From positions 1 through 35,270 of the forward strand of contig DERO01000048.1 of NCBI GenBank assembly GCA_002360945.1: 35,270 nt of DNA, read 5' to 3'. This stretch comes from Leclercia adecarboxylata. GTDB taxonomy: Bacteria > Pseudomonadota > Gammaproteobacteria > Enterobacterales > Enterobacteriaceae. The translations under genes and the position numbers were made by a program. This document shows, piece after piece, positions 27,129 through 35,270 of the stretch. Every line of letters starts with the position of its first letter. Position 1 is the first letter of the stretch. The notes below the pieces were generated by a model that had not been told where the DNA came from, made no database searches, and worked only from the letters and a program-made list of their open reading frames with translations.

Positions 27129-28277
27129 ATGAGTCTGAAAGATAAAACCCACGCCCTGTTTGCTGAAAAGTTCGGCTACCCTGCCACTCACGCGATTCAG
27201 GCCCCAGGCCGCGTTAACCTGATCGGCGAACACACCGACTACAACGACGGTTTCGTCCTGCCCTGCGCCATTGATTACCAGACGGTGATCAGCTGCGCGA
27301 AACGTGACGACCGCAAGGTGCGCGTGCTGGCAGCCGATTACGACAACCAAATCGACGAGTTCTCGCTGGATGCGCCTATTGTTGAGCACGACAGCCAGCA
27401 GTGGTCGAACTACGTTCGCGGCGTGGTAAAACACCTGCAGAAGCGCAACAAAAACTTTGGCGGCGCGGATCTGGTGATCAGCGGCAACGTGCCGCAGGGC
27501 GCAGGGCTGAGCTCCTCCGCCTCGCTGGAAGTGGCGGTCGGCACCGTCTTCCAGCAGCTGTATCATCTGCCGCTGGACGGCGCGCAGATCGCCCTTAACG
27601 GCCAGGAAGCCGAGAACCAGTTCGTCGGCTGCAACTGCGGCATCATGGACCAGCTGATCTCAGCGCTGGGCAAAAAAGGCCACGCGTTACTGATTGACTG
27701 CCGCTCGCTGGGCACCAAAGCGGTCAGCCTGCCGAAAGGCGCGGCGGTGATCATCATCAACAGTAATTTCAAACGCACCCTGGTCGGCAGCGAGTACAAC
27801 ACCCGCCGCCAGCAGTGTGAAACCGGCGCGCGCTTCTTCCAGCAGTCTGCGCTGCGTGACGTCTCGCTCACGGAATTCAATAAAGTGGCCCACGAGCTGG
27901 ACCCGGTAGTCGCGAAACGCGTTCGTCACGTCCTGACCGAAAACGCCCGTACCGTGGAAGCGGCAGCAGCGCTGGAGAAAGGCGACCTGCGTCGTATGGG
28001 CGAGCTGATGGCCGAGTCGCATGCCTCCATGCGCGATGACTTCGAAATCACCGTGCCGCAGATCGATACCCTGGTGGAGATTGTCAAAGCGGCGATTGGC
28101 GAGCAGGGCGGCGTGCGTATGACCGGCGGTGGCTTCGGTGGCTGCGTAGTGGCGCTGGTGCCGGAGGCGTTAGTCCCGGTGGTTCAGCAGGCCGTTGAGC
28201 AGCAGTATGAAGCCAAAACCGGTATCAAAGAGACTTTCTATGTTTGCAACGCCTCACAAGGAGCTGGCCAGTGCTAA
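27129..28277 (+). CDS. galK: Galactokinase
   Basis: GalK phosphorylates alpha-D-galactose with ATP. The 382-residue GHMP kinase has the galactokinase signature [15 protein letters not shown] (27-41), the phosphate loop GAGLSSSAS (about 124-132), and [17 protein letters not shown] near the C-terminus. GGAG precedes the ATG with 7-bp spacing, overlapping the galT stop. In E. coli this junction is the target of the small RNA Spot 42, which uncouples galK from galET; whether that pairing is kept here was not tested. Its stop overlaps the galM start. Confidence 0.99.
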   Translation: MSLKDKTHALFAEKFGYPATHAIQAPGRVNLIGEHTDYNDGFVLPCAIDYQTVISCAKRDDRKVRVLAADYDNQIDEFSLDAPIVEHDSQQWSNYVRGVVKHLQKRNKNFGGADLVISGNVPQGAGLSSSASLEVAVGTVFQQLYHLPLDGAQIALNGQEAENQFVGCNCGIMDQLISALGKKGHALLIDCRSLGTKAVSLPKGAAVIIINSNFKRTLVGSEYNTRRQQCETGARFFQQSALRDVSLTEFNKVAHELDPVVAKRVRHVLTENARTVEAAAALEKGDLRRMGELMAESHASMRDDFEITVPQIDTLVEIVKAAIGEQGGVRMTGGGFGGCVVALVPEALVPVVQQAVEQQYEAKTGIKETFYVCNASQGAGQC

Positions 28278-29311
28278 ACGAAACCCCTGTTCTCGCCCCT
28301 GACGGTCTGCCGTACCGCCTGTTAACCCTGCGCAACAGCGCGGGGATGGTGGTGACGCTGATGGACTGGGGTGCCACGCTGCTTTCCGCCCGCGTCCCGA
28401 TGCGCGACAGCAGCGTGCGCGAGACCCTGCTCGGCTGCGCGTCGCCCGAGCAGTACCTTGAACAAACCGCGTTCCTGGGCGCGTCGGTAGGCCGTTATGC
28501 CAACCGTATCGCCAAAAGCCGCTTTGAGCTGGACGGCGTAAGCTATGCGCTGCTGCCGAGCCAGGGTGAAAACCAGCTGCACGGCGGCCCGGACGGCTTC
28601 GATAAGCGTCGCTGGCGCATTGCGCAGCAGAACGATGGCGAAGCGCTGCTGACCCTTCACTCTGCGGATGGCGATCAGGGCTACCCGGGTAACTGTGAGA
28701 CGAGCGTCCATTATCGCTTAACGGAGGATAACCGGATCGCCATTGAATACCGCGCCACGGTGGATAAGCCCTGCCCGGTCAACCTGACCAACCACGCCTA
28801 CTTCAACCTCGACGGCGACTGCAGCGACGTGCGCAATCATAAGCTACAGTTGCTGGCACAGACGTATCTGCCGGTCGATGAGATGGGGATCCCGCAGGAA
28901 GGGTTAAAAGCCGTGGCGGGTACCAGCTTTGATTTCCGCACCACCAAGGCTATCGCCCAGGATTTCCTGGCGGATGACGATCAGCGCAAGGTGAAAGGTT
29001 ACGATCATGCGTTCCTGCTCGATGCTCAGGGCGACCTGAGCCAGCCTGCGGCGCACCTGTGGTCTGCCGATGAAAAGCTGCAGATGACGGTCTACACCAC
29101 CGCCCCTGCCCTGCAATTCTATTCCGGTAACTTCCTCGACGGCACGCCGGCACGGGAAGACGGTGAGTACCGGGCCTGGCAAGGCCTGGCGCTGGAAAGC
29201 GAGTTCTTACCTGACAGCCCGAACCACGCGGAATGGCCGCAGCCCGACTGCATTCTGCGCCCGGGCGAAGAGTACATCAGCAACACGGAATATCAGTTTA
29301 CGGCGCAATAA
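28271..29311 (+). CDS. galM: Aldose 1-epimerase (mutarotase)
   Basis: GalM interconverts beta- and alpha-D-galactose so that GalK can act. I start at GTG 28271 ([12 protein letters not shown]), behind AAGGAG with 7-bp spacing; it gives 346 residues as in E. coli and overlaps the galK stop by 7 nt. The earlier in-frame ATG at 28244 lies inside galK with no family match. Catalytic features are H104 in [14 protein letters not shown]175 in NHAYFNLDG, and the C-terminal glutamate in [12 protein letters not shown]. It is the last gene of the gal operon. Confidence 0.97.
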   Translation: MLNETPVLAPDGLPYRLLTLRNSAGMVVTLMDWGATLLSARVPMRDSSVRETLLGCASPEQYLEQTAFLGASVGRYANRIAKSRFELDGVSYALLPSQGENQLHGGPDGFDKRRWRIAQQNDGEALLTLHSADGDQGYPGNCETSVHYRLTEDNRIAIEYRATVDKPCPVNLTNHAYFNLDGDCSDVRNHKLQLLAQTYLPVDEMGIPQEGLKAVAGTSFDFRTTKAIAQDFLADDDQRKVKGYDHAFLLDAQGDLSQPAAHLWSADEKLQMTVYTTAPALQFYSGNFLDGTPAREDGEYRAWQGLALESEFLPDSPNHAEWPQPDCILRPGEEYISNTEYQFTAQ

Positions 29312-29316
29312 AACCG

Positions 29317-29342
29317 GCCCTCCTGAAGGAGGGCTTTTTTTT
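29317..29342 (+). terminator. galETKM terminator
   Basis: GCCCTCC (29317-29323) and GGAGGGC (29328-29334) around TGAA, followed by eight T. It starts 6 bp after the galM stop. Confidence 0.95.
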
Positions 29343-29446
29343 GCCCATCTTGCTGAAAATAGCGCCAGTTACGGACAAAATCACAACCCCTCATTCACAA
29401 GCATCTTACACTGCGACACTATTTTCGCTATGGTTAGGGTTAAGCG

Positions 29447-29476
29447 TTGCCTGCGGCTTAATCGCGGCAATATAAT
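29447..29476 (+). promoter_or_regulatory. gpmA promoter
   Basis: TTGCCT (29447-29452) and a perfect TATAAT (29471-29476) with an 18-bp spacer. The start would fall near 29483, about 40 nt before gpmA. The -10 is part of the Fur box described next. Confidence 0.75.
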
Positions 29477-29489
29477 GAGAATTGTTATC
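29471..29489 (+). promoter_or_regulatory. Fur box at gpmA
   Basis: TATAATGAGAATTGTTATC matches the 19-bp Fur consensus at 15 positions and overlaps the -10 and start point. E. coli gpmA is reported to be Fur-regulated with a box at the same place, so iron control of this glycolytic gene is probably conserved. Confidence 0.8.
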
Positions 29490-29522
29490 ATTCAAATAAT
29501 GCTTGTTCTGGAGGAGTAAAAT

Positions 29523-30275
29523 ATGGCTGTAACTAAGCTGGTTCTGGTTCGTCATGGCGAAAGCCAGTGGAACAACGAAAACCGCTTTACCGGTTGGTAT
29601 GATGTTGACCTGTCCGAGAAAGGCGTTGGCGAAGCGAAAGCAGCGGGCAAACTGCTGAAAGACGAAGGCTTCAGCTTCGACTTTGCTTATACCTCCGTGC
29701 TGAAACGTGCCATCCACACCCTGTGGAACGTGCTGGATGAACTGGATCAAGCCTGGCTGCCGGTTGAGAAGTCCTGGAAACTGAACGAGCGTCACTACGG
29801 TGCGCTGCAGGGTCTGAACAAAGCAGAAACCGCAGAGAAATACGGTGACGAGCAGGTTAAACAGTGGCGTCGCGGCTTCGCGGTAACACCACCAGAGCTG
29901 ACCAAAGATGACGAGCGCTACCCGGGCCACGACCCGCGTTACGCGAAACTTACCGATGCAGAACTGCCACAGACTGAAAGCCTGGCCCTGACCATCGACC
30001 GCGTTGTGCCTTACTGGAACGAAACCATCCTGCCACGCCTGAAAAGCGGCGAGCGTGTGATCATTGCGGCTCACGGTAACTCCCTGCGTGCGCTGGTGAA
30101 ATACCTCGACAACATGGGTGAAGACGAGATCCTCGAGCTGAACATCCCAACCGGCGTGCCGCTGGTGTACGAGTTCGACGAAAACTTCAAACCAATCAAG
30201 CACTACTATCTGGGTAACGCTGACGAAATCGCGGCTAAAGCTGCGGCCGTTGCGAACCAGGGTAAAGCCAAGTAA
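29523..30275 (+). CDS. gpmA: 2,3-bisphosphoglycerate-dependent phosphoglycerate mutase
   Basis: GpmA interconverts 3- and 2-phosphoglycerate in glycolysis and gluconeogenesis. The 250-residue product has the phosphohistidine motif [10 protein letters not shown] (H11), the block [20 protein letters not shown] with the substrate-binding residues, and the second catalytic histidine in [19 protein letters not shown] precedes the ATG. Codon use looks strongly biased towards major codons, as expected for an abundant enzyme. It is monocistronic, between the galM and aroG terminators. Confidence 0.99.
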   Translation: MAVTKLVLVRHGESQWNNENRFTGWYDVDLSEKGVGEAKAAGKLLKDEGFSFDFAYTSVLKRAIHTLWNVLDELDQAWLPVEKSWKLNERHYGALQGLNKAETAEKYGDEQVKQWRRGFAVTPPELTKDDERYPGHDPRYAKLTDAELPQTESLALTIDRVVPYWNETILPRLKSGERVIIAAHGNSLRALVKYLDNMGEDEILELNIPTGVPLVYEFDENFKPIKHYYLGNADEIAAKAAAVANQGKAK

Positions 30276-30282
30276 TAAAAAA

Positions 30283-30303
30283 GCCCGGTCGCGATGACCG
30301 GGC
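30283..30303 (-). terminator. aroG terminator
   Basis: GCCCGGTC (30283-30290) and GACCGGGC (30296-30303) with a 5-nt loop. On the minus strand the stem is followed by TTTTTTATTA, making it a good terminator for aroG; it lies about 40 bp past the aroG stop. Confidence 0.85.
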
Positions 30304-30314
30304 CTGAGATTCTG

Positions 30315-30343
30315 AATGCCGGATGCTTATCCGGCATTTTTTT
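30315..30343 (+). terminator. gpmA terminator (REP-like stem)
   Basis: AATGCCGGAT (30315-30324) and ATCCGGCATT (30329-30338) around GCTT, followed by five more T (30339-30343) that run into the aroG stop codon. The GCCGGAT/ATCCGGC stem resembles a degenerate REP unit. Confidence 0.82.
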
Positions 30344-31394
30344 AGCCGCGACGGGCTTTCACCGCGTTCGCCAACTGGCGCAGTACCGTTTCGGTATCGT
30401 CCCAGCCGATGCAGGCATCGGTGACGCTCTTACCGTAAACCAGCGGCTCGCTGCCTTCCAGATTCTGATTGCCTTCCACCAGGTGGCTTTCAATCATCAC
30501 CCCAATAATGGCCTTCTCACCGCCCGCAATCTGCTGGCAGACATCGGTACCGACCTCCATCTGCTTCTTAAACTGCTTGCTGGAGTTGGCATGGCTGAAG
30601 TCGATCATCACCTGTGCCGCCAGACCCGCTTTATCCAGGCCCGCCTTCACTTCCGCCACGTGTGCCGCGCTGTAGTTAGGCTCTTTGCCGCCGCGCAGGA
30701 TGATATGGCAATCGCCGTTACCGCTGGTATTAACGATCGCGGAGTGACCCCATTTGGTGACGGAGAGGAAGCAGTGCGGCGCTCCGGCGGCGTTGATGGC
30801 GTCGATCGCCACTTTGATGGTGCCGTCGGTACCATTTTTAAAGCCCACCGGGCAGGAGAGACCGGACGCCAGCTCGCGGTGAACCTGAGATTCGGTAGTA
30901 CGCGCGCCAATGGCGCCCCAGCTCATCAGATCTGCCAGATACTGCGGGGTGATCATGTCGAGGAACTCACCCGCCGCCGGCAGGCCGCTGTCGTTGATGT
31001 CCAGCAGCAACTTACGGGCGATGCGCAGACCGTCGTTGATCTGGAAGCTGCCGTCCATATGCGGATCGTTAATCAGCCCTTTCCAGCCCACGGTGGTGCG
31101 TGGTTTTTCAAAGTAGACGCGCATGACGATTTCCAGCTCGTCCTTCAGCGCTTCGCGCAGCGTCAGCAGACGCGCCGCGTACTCTTTCGCCGCCGCAGGA
31201 TCGTGAATGGAGCACGGGCCGATCACCACCAGCAGACGATCGTCATTGCCTTTCAGGATCTTGTGGATCGCTTTACGGGCATGAGAAACGGTGTTGGCGG
31301 CATTTTCGGTGGCAGGAAACTTTTCAAGGAGCGCTACAGGAGGTAATAACTCGTTGATCTCTTTAATACGTAAATCGTCATTCTGATAATTCAT
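30342..31394 (-). CDS. aroG: 3-deoxy-7-phosphoheptulonate synthase, Phe-sensitive
   Basis: AroG condenses phosphoenolpyruvate and erythrose-4-phosphate to DAHP, the entry step of aromatic amino-acid synthesis. I start at the ATG of MNYQNDDLRIKEINELLPP (complement of 31392-31394), behind GGAAAG, giving 350 residues as in E. coli AroG. Blocks include GPCSIHD, YFEKPRTTVGWKGLINDP, GARTTESQVHRELASGLSCP and MIDFSHANSSKQ. Near-identity to AroG at the N-terminus (feedback-site region) rather than to AroF or AroH supports the phenylalanine-sensitive isozyme. A TyrR box covers its promoter. Confidence 0.98.
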   Translation of the reverse strand: MNYQNDDLRIKEINELLPPVALLEKFPATENAANTVSHARKAIHKILKGNDDRLLVVIGPCSIHDPAAAKEYAARLLTLREALKDELEIVMRVYFEKPRTTVGWKGLINDPHMDGSFQINDGLRIARKLLLDINDSGLPAAGEFLDMITPQYLADLMSWGAIGARTTESQVHRELASGLSCPVGFKNGTDGTIKVAIDAINAAGAPHCFLSVTKWGHSAIVNTSGNGDCHIILRGGKEPNYSAAHVAEVKAGLDKAGLAAQVMIDFSHANSSKQFKKQMEVGTDVCQQIAGGEKAIIGVMIESHLVEGNQNLEGSEPLVYGKSVTDACIGWDDTETVLRQLANAVKARRG

Positions 31395-31440
31395 GTTCTT
31401 TCCGCGTTGCCATATTTTTATAAACGAATGCAATCCCTTC

Positions 31441-31481
31441 AATCTATCTTGTCAGTCAGGAAGTGTAAACTCGCTTTTACA
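31441..31481 (-). promoter_or_regulatory. aroG promoter with TyrR box
   Basis: TGTAAA-CTCGCT-TTTACA (31464-31481) is a perfect strong TyrR box. On the minus strand its TTTACA half serves as -35, with TAGATT (complement of 31441-31446) 17 bp away as -10. TyrR bound there would block RNA polymerase, as known for E. coli aroG. The rest of the aroG-ybgS gap (to 31714) shows no other site I can name. Confidence 0.88.
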
Positions 31482-31714
31482 CTACGCACAGATAAATCCT
31501 GGAATTCGCTTAAAAAACGCCACAAAGTAGCGAAAAACGAGATACACCCTAAACTTTTTAACTGTATGCACTGCATTTATTACGTTTATCGCGATTCCAT
31601 ACTGACCTAAGTATTGATCATGGCATCTTTAACCACTGAGCACCGTATCGATTTCGCATATGCACTGTGGAAAGAAGTTATCCAGAACATAACGACCAGA
31701 ACAGGAGCAGCATG

Positions 31715-32212
31715 ATGAAAATGACTAAACTCGCAACCCTTTTCCTGACCGCGTCCCTCACCATGGCAAGCGGTGCTGCGCTGGCCGCTGATTCCGCCGC
31801 TGGCTCCGACAGCAATAATGGCCAGGCCAATGCCGCCGCTGATGCGGGTGCAGTAGCGCCAGATGCGCGTCAGAATATCGCGCCAAATAATACCGGCAAT
31901 AGCCAAATTAATACCGGTTCTGGCACCACGGGTACAACCAGTAGCGGCGGCAGCGGGACCATGTTAAATCCTGATGGCACTAATGCCACCACTAACGGTA
32001 CGACTACCGGGAGCGGTAACAGCTCTACTACCGGTGGCTCCAATTCCATCATGGGTAATGACGACCCAAGCAAGATGGGTAATGACGGCATGAGCAAGGA
32101 CGATCAGCACAAGAACTCGATGTGTAAAGACGGTAAATGCCCGGATCAGTCCGGCAAAGTGGATACCGAACGAACCCCACAAGAACAAAAAACTGACGGC
32201 ACTACCCAGTAA
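31715..32212 (+). CDS. ybgS: YbgS-like secreted protein with low-complexity middle
   Basis: I use ATG 31715, 7 bp after AGGAG (31703-31707); the ATG at 31712 is also possible. The 165-residue product starts with the YbgS signal peptide ([20 protein letters not shown], then AALA; cleavage before ADSAAG). It keeps the YbgS blocks [21 protein letters not shown] near the N-terminus and [14 protein letters not shown] plus KTDGTTQ at the C-terminus. Between them, residues of about 55-110 are almost only Gly, Ser, Thr and Asn. From memory E. coli YbgS is about 126 residues, so this copy seems expanded. It is a periplasmic or exported protein of unknown function; the two cysteines in MCKDGKC might form a disulfide. 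A terminator follows. Confidence 0.9.
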   Translation: MKMTKLATLFLTASLTMASGAALAADSAAGSDSNNGQANAAADAGAVAPDARQNIAPNNTGNSQINTGSGTTGTTSSGGSGTMLNPDGTNATTNGTTTGSGNSSTTGGSNSIMGNDDPSKMGNDGMSKDDQHKNSMCKDGKCPDQSGKVDTERTPQEQKTDGTTQ

Positions 32213-32232
32213 TTAACGCTAATGCGTTTATG

Positions 32233-32265
32233 ATAAAGGAGAGCTACGGCTCTCCTTTATTTTTT
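32233..32265 (+). terminator. ybgS terminator
   Basis: ATAAAGGAGAGC (32233-32244) and GCTCTCCTTTAT (32249-32260) around TACG, followed by five T. A 12-bp perfect stem. Confidence 0.93.
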
Positions 32266-32320
32266 GTGTAAGATGTTAAAAAAGCTACACTTACAATAAA
32301 AATGGATCTGGACATCATAC

Positions 32321-33256
32321 ATGGCGCACTCCCACTCGCACGCCCCTTCCTCGCAGGACGACAATGCTAAACGGCTGAAGCTGGCTTTTGCCGTGACTGC
32401 CACATTTATGGTCATCGAAGTGATCGGCGGGCTGGTTTCCGGCTCGCTGGCGCTGTTGGCCGATGCCGGACATATGTTAACGGACGCGGCTGCTCTGCTG
32501 TTTGCGCTACTGGCGGTGATATTCGCCCGCCGTCCTCCAAGCCGTGGTCGCACCTTTGGCTGGCTGCGCCTTACCACCCTTGCCGCGTTCGTCAACGCCA
32601 TCGCGCTGGTGTTGATTACCATTTTAATCGTCTCGGAAGCCTTCCAGCGCTTCCGCCATCCTCAGCCTGTCGCGGGTGTCACCATGATGGTAGTGGCGGT
32701 CGCCGGCCTGATCGCCAATATCCTGGCCTTCTGGATTTTGCATCGCGGCAGTGAAGAGAAAAATCTCAACGTGCGGGCCGCGGCGCTGCACGTGTTGGGG
32801 GATCTGCTGGGTTCTGTGGGGGCCATCGCCGCGGCGCTGGTAATCCTCTGGACGGGCTGGACGCCGATCGACCCGATACTGTCGATTTTAGTCTCATGTC
32901 TGGTGTTGCGCAGTGCCTGGCGACTACTGCAGGAGAGTGTGAATGAACTGCTGGAAGGAGCCCCGGCGTCACTGGATATTCCGGCGCTGAAACGCAATTT
33001 AACGCGCTCCATTCCTGAAGTGCGCGATGTACACCATGTTCACGTCTGGATGGTGGGAGAAAAACCGCTGATGACGCTGCATGTTCAGGTCATTCCTCCC
33101 CACGACCACGATGCGTTACTGGGGCGTATCCAGCATTTTCTGGAGCACCACTACGCCATTGCGCACAGCACCATCCAGATGGAGTACACCCCCTGTAACG
33201 GACCGGACTGCCACCTCAACGAGATCGAGTCCGGCCACGCCCATCATCACCATTAA
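32321..33256 (+). CDS. zitB: Zinc efflux transporter ZitB (cation diffusion facilitator)
   Basis: ZitB exports Zn2+ in exchange for protons across the inner membrane. The 311-residue product has six predicted membrane helices. The transport-site motifs HxxxD are in helix 2 (H51, D55 in DAGHMLTD) and helix 5 (H157, D161 in HVLGD). The C-terminal cytoplasmic domain includes [24 protein letters not shown]. Both ends are histidine-rich (MAHSHSHAP and GHAHHHH), as usual for metal handling. The ribosome-binding site before 32321 is weak. Its last 4 bp overlap the end of pnuC on the opposite strand. Confidence 0.95.
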   Translation: MAHSHSHAPSSQDDNAKRLKLAFAVTATFMVIEVIGGLVSGSLALLADAGHMLTDAAALLFALLAVIFARRPPSRGRTFGWLRLTTLAAFVNAIALVLITILIVSEAFQRFRHPQPVAGVTMMVVAVAGLIANILAFWILHRGSEEKNLNVRAAALHVLGDLLGSVGAIAAALVILWTGWTPIDPILSILVSCLVLRSAWRLLQESVNELLEGAPASLDIPALKRNLTRSIPEVRDVHHVHVWMVGEKPLMTLHVQVIPPHDHDALLGRIQHFLEHHYAIAHSTIQMEYTPCNGPDCHLNEIESGHAHHHH

Positions 33257-33972
33257 CGTGCCAGCGCGTGGGAACCCCGTTCATGCGCGCTGTTAATCCA
33301 CATCCTGCTGCCGTTCAGGGCAATAAAGGTGAGGATCATATACTCCAGCGACATGGCATACACGCCCTGCAGGGCGAAAATCACCACGCTTATCAGGTTG
33401 ATGATCACCCACAGCAGCCAGTTTTCGACATATTTGCGGGTCATCAGGATCATGGCGGCAATCGACAGAACCATCATGCACGAATCCCAGAACGGGAAGG
33501 CATCAGGCTGCAGTTCCGGCATAGTGACATTTAATCCCAGGCTGATCATCACCGACACCGCCACGCGGGTCAGGAAGGCGAACACCGGATCGATATAGAT
33601 CGTCATCAGACCGATAGCGACCACGCAGGCGGCCAGCCAGCCGATGGCTTTCGGCAACGGTAGCCAGCGGATCTGTAGTTCTGCCTCCTGCTGGCTGTTC
33701 TGCCGCGACCAGGCGTACCAGCCATAGATATTGGCCACGAAGAAGAACAGCTGCAGCAGCAGGCTGGCATACAGCTGGATCTGGAAGAAGATTATGGCGA
33801 ACAGCGTGACGTTCACCAGGCCAAACGCATAGTTGACGATCTTCTCCAGGCTGGCGAGCCAGATACAGAGCAGACCGGCAATCGTCCCGACGGCTTCTAT
33901 CCATGACAGGTCATAGCCGCCGGTACCAATCGGTATATGCACCAGAATGTTTTGCGTGCTAAAAAAATCCAT
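33253..33972 (-). CDS. pnuC: Nicotinamide riboside transporter
   Basis: PnuC takes up nicotinamide riboside for NAD salvage by facilitated diffusion, with phosphorylation inside the cell trapping the substrate. The 239-residue product matches the E. coli length and has about seven to eight hydrophobic helices. The hallmark stretch [14 protein letters not shown] (about 76-89), with the tryptophan and asparagine residues of the substrate path, is present, as is [20 protein letters not shown] near the C-terminus. It lies 29 bp after nadA on the same strand, so the two form an operon. Confidence 0.96.
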   Translation of the reverse strand: MDFFSTQNILVHIPIGTGGYDLSWIEAVGTIAGLLCIWLASLEKIVNYAFGLVNVTLFAIIFFQIQLYASLLLQLFFFVANIYGWYAWSRQNSQQEAELQIRWLPLPKAIGWLAACVVAIGLMTIYIDPVFAFLTRVAVSVMISLGLNVTMPELQPDAFPFWDSCMMVLSIAAMILMTRKYVENWLLWVIINLISVVIFALQGVYAMSLEYMILTFIALNGSRMWINSAHERGSHALAR

Positions 33973-34001
33973 CTTTTTTCCTCAGCGTTACGTTACGTTG
34001 C

Positions 34002-35045
34002 TTAAGGACGTAGTGTAGCCGCAAAATCCAGCATCCGGTTAAGCGGAATTAACGCCCCTTCCCGCAGCGCTGCGTCGACATGAATCTCATGCGCCGCGCC
34101 GCCCGACTCCAGCCCCTCGGCAATCGCCTTCAGCCCGTTCATCGCCATCCACGGACAGTGGGCACAGCTGCGGCAGGTTGCCCCCTCGCCCGCTGTTGGC
34201 GCTTCCAGCAGCTCTTTCTCCGGCACCGCCTGCTGCATCTTGTAGAAGATGCCGCGATCGGTGGCGACGATAAGCTGGCGATGCGGCAGCGTTTTCGCGG
34301 CATTGATCAGTTGGCTGGTTGAGCCGACGGCATCCGCCATGTTGACGATCGCCTGGGGTGACTCCGGATGCACCAGCACGGCAGCCTCCGGATAGAGCGC
34401 TTTCATGCGCTCGAGGGCCTGGGTTTTAAACTCGTCATGAACGATACAGGCGCCCTGCCAGCACAGAATATCTGCCCCGGTCTGCTTCTGAACGTAATTA
34501 CCGAGATGTTTGTCCGGTGCCCAGATAATTTTCTCACCCAGGCTGTCGAGATGCTCAATCAGTTCAACGGCGATGCTGGAGGTCACCACCCAGTCGGCAC
34601 GCGCCTTGACTGCGGCAGAGGTGTTGGCGTAGACCACCACCGTTCTGTCCGGATGGGCATCGCAGAAGGCGGTGAATTCGTTGATCGGGCAGCCTAAATC
34701 CAGTGAGCACTCCGCATTGAGCGTTGGCATCAGGATGGTTTTTTCCGGGCTGAGGATTTTTGCCGTCTCGCCCATAAAACGCACACCGGCCACCAGTAGC
34801 GTCGAAGCCGGATGTTTTGCACCGAAGCGCGCCATTTCCAGCGAATCCGAAATGCAGCCGCCGGTCTCTTCTGCCAGCTGCTGAATTTCAGGATCGGTGT
34901 AGTAGTGCGCCACCATGACCGCATCACGCTCTTTGAGCAGACGCTTTATCTTTTCACGGTAAAACTGCTTTTCGTCCAGGCTCAGCGGAACAGGCTTCGG
35001 CGGGAAGGGATAGATAGCGGCTTCAGGATCAAACATCACACTCAT
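34002..35045 (-). CDS. nadA: Quinolinate synthase
   Basis: NadA condenses iminoaspartate with dihydroxyacetone phosphate to quinolinate in de novo NAD synthesis. I start at the ATG of [18 protein letters not shown] (complement of 35043-35045), behind GAGAAG, giving 347 residues as in E. coli; the longer frame is not supported. The [4Fe-4S] ligands are C113, C200 and C297. The C-terminal CRSCAHC (291-297) is the known CxxCxxC motif. It is the first gene of nadA-pnuC, under a NadR box and downstream of a tRNA gene. Confidence 0.98.
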   Translation of the reverse strand: MSVMFDPEAAIYPFPPKPVPLSLDEKQFYREKIKRLLKERDAVMVAHYYTDPEIQQLAEETGGCISDSLEMARFGAKHPASTLLVAGVRFMGETAKILSPEKTILMPTLNAECSLDLGCPINEFTAFCDAHPDRTVVVYANTSAAVKARADWVVTSSIAVELIEHLDSLGEKIIWAPDKHLGNYVQKQTGADILCWQGACIVHDEFKTQALERMKALYPEAAVLVHPESPQAIVNMADAVGSTSQLINAAKTLPHRQLIVATDRGIFYKMQQAVPEKELLEAPTAGEGATCRSCAHCPWMAMNGLKAIAEGLESGGAAHEIHVDAALREGALIPLNRMLDFAATLRP

Positions 35046-35117
35046 TTTGGCTTCTCGTTTTACTGGCTTAACAAATTTGCCTTGCTTAAGCGATGATGAC
35101 AAAAGTGGCGGCAATTG

Positions 35118-35135
35118 TGTTTTATATACTAAACA
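35118..35135 (-). promoter_or_regulatory. NadR box upstream of nadA
   Basis: TGTTTT-ATATAC-TAAACA matches the NadR palindrome TGTTTA-N6-TAAACA with one mismatch, 72 bp before the nadA start. NadR should repress nadA-pnuC when NAD is plentiful. Confidence 0.85.
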
Positions 35136-35221
35136 AGATAGCGAATTCGCGGATAAAAGTCACACCAAAAGCGTGTCAGAAGTATTTGTCTGAGTTTTCA
35201 GACACAGGAATAACAGATAGC

Positions 35222-35248
35222 AAAAAGGCGCCTTTAGGGCGCCTTTTT
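35222..35248 (-). terminator. Terminator of the tRNA operon upstream of nadA
   Basis: AAAAAGGCGCC (35222-35232) and GGCGCCTTTTT (35238-35248) around TTTAG. It lies 4 nt past the tRNA 3' end. On the minus strand the stem ends in TTTTT, so it terminates the tRNA transcript. Confidence 0.92.
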
Positions 35249-35252
35249 ACAT

Positions 35253-35270
35253 TGGTGGGTCGTGCAGGAT
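35253..35270 (-). tRNA. tRNA-Lys, 3' end only
   Basis: The minus strand reads ATCCTGCACGACCCACCA, the T-arm end, acceptor strand and encoded CCA of enterobacterial tRNA-Lys (whose 5' end would be GGGTCGT). The other 58 or so nucleotides lie outside the window. In E. coli a lysine/valine tRNA cluster lies directly upstream of nadA, so this is probably its last member. Confidence 0.88.

Noticed and set aside
30294..31346. Open frame of 350 codons on the plus strand opposite aroG
   Set aside because: Its length mirrors aroG, its start lies within the gpmA/aroG terminator region, and its composition is that of an antisense frame.
32267..32295. Dyad TGTAAG..CTTACA before zitB as a metal-responsive operator
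   Set aside because: Only six bases per arm with a 17-bp spacer, unlike the known Zur or TyrR layouts; most likely chance.
1..35270. CRISPR arrays, insertion sequences, integrases or toxin-antitoxin pairs
   Set aside because: No regularly spaced direct repeats, no transposase or integrase frames, and no short co-directional gene pairs of that type were seen on either strand. Apart from the left edge, the window is core genome.

Overview
The window is a typical piece of enterobacterial chromosome (family Enterobacteriaceae). The proteins are close to those of E. coli K-12 in length and motifs. A complete histidine-utilisation (hut) cluster, which E. coli K-12 lacks, and high-GC coding sequence point to the Enterobacter / Leclercia / Lelliottia / Klebsiella group. 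I cannot fix the species from sequence alone.

Layout, left to right. (1) 1-252: the start of a type VI secretion VgrG gene, reading off the left edge, followed by about 400 bp of AT-rich DNA. (2) uvrB (minus strand) with a LexA box, and a long upstream region holding an inverted pair of DnaA boxes. (3) An orphan LivF/UrtE-like ABC ATPase (plus strand) whose end overlaps bioD. (4) The biotin locus: bioBFCD (minus) and bioA-ybhB (plus), diverging from one BirA operator. (5) The hut cluster, all minus strand, in two units: hutIGC and hutUH. (6) An intact lambda attB-type core just upstream of ybhC, then ybhC, pgl and ybhA. (7) The molybdenum block: modABC with a ModE operator, acrZ, modE and modF. 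(8) The galactose operon galETKM with both Gal operators and the CRP site. (9) gpmA (Fur box), aroG (TyrR box), ybgS and zitB. (10) nadA-pnuC with a NadR box, and at the right edge the last 18 nt of a tRNA-Lys.

How the genes work together. The bio genes make biotin from a pimeloyl precursor under BirA control. The hut genes break histidine down to glutamate and formamide, with HutC as repressor; the hutUH promoter also carries NAC-like and CRP-like sites at the distances I recall for Klebsiella. modABC imports molybdate and ModE senses it. galETKM runs the Leloir pathway. nadA and pnuC supply NAD from aspartate or from salvaged nicotinamide riboside.

I found no CRISPR array, insertion sequence, prophage or convincing new multi-gene system. 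The most notable items are the intact attB core beside the hut cluster, the orphan ATPase with a degenerate signature motif, the hut promoter architecture (which also resets the hutI start), the inverted DnaA boxes upstream of uvrB, and the low-complexity insertion in YbgS. Family and pathway statements rest on recall of well-known proteins; no database search was run.
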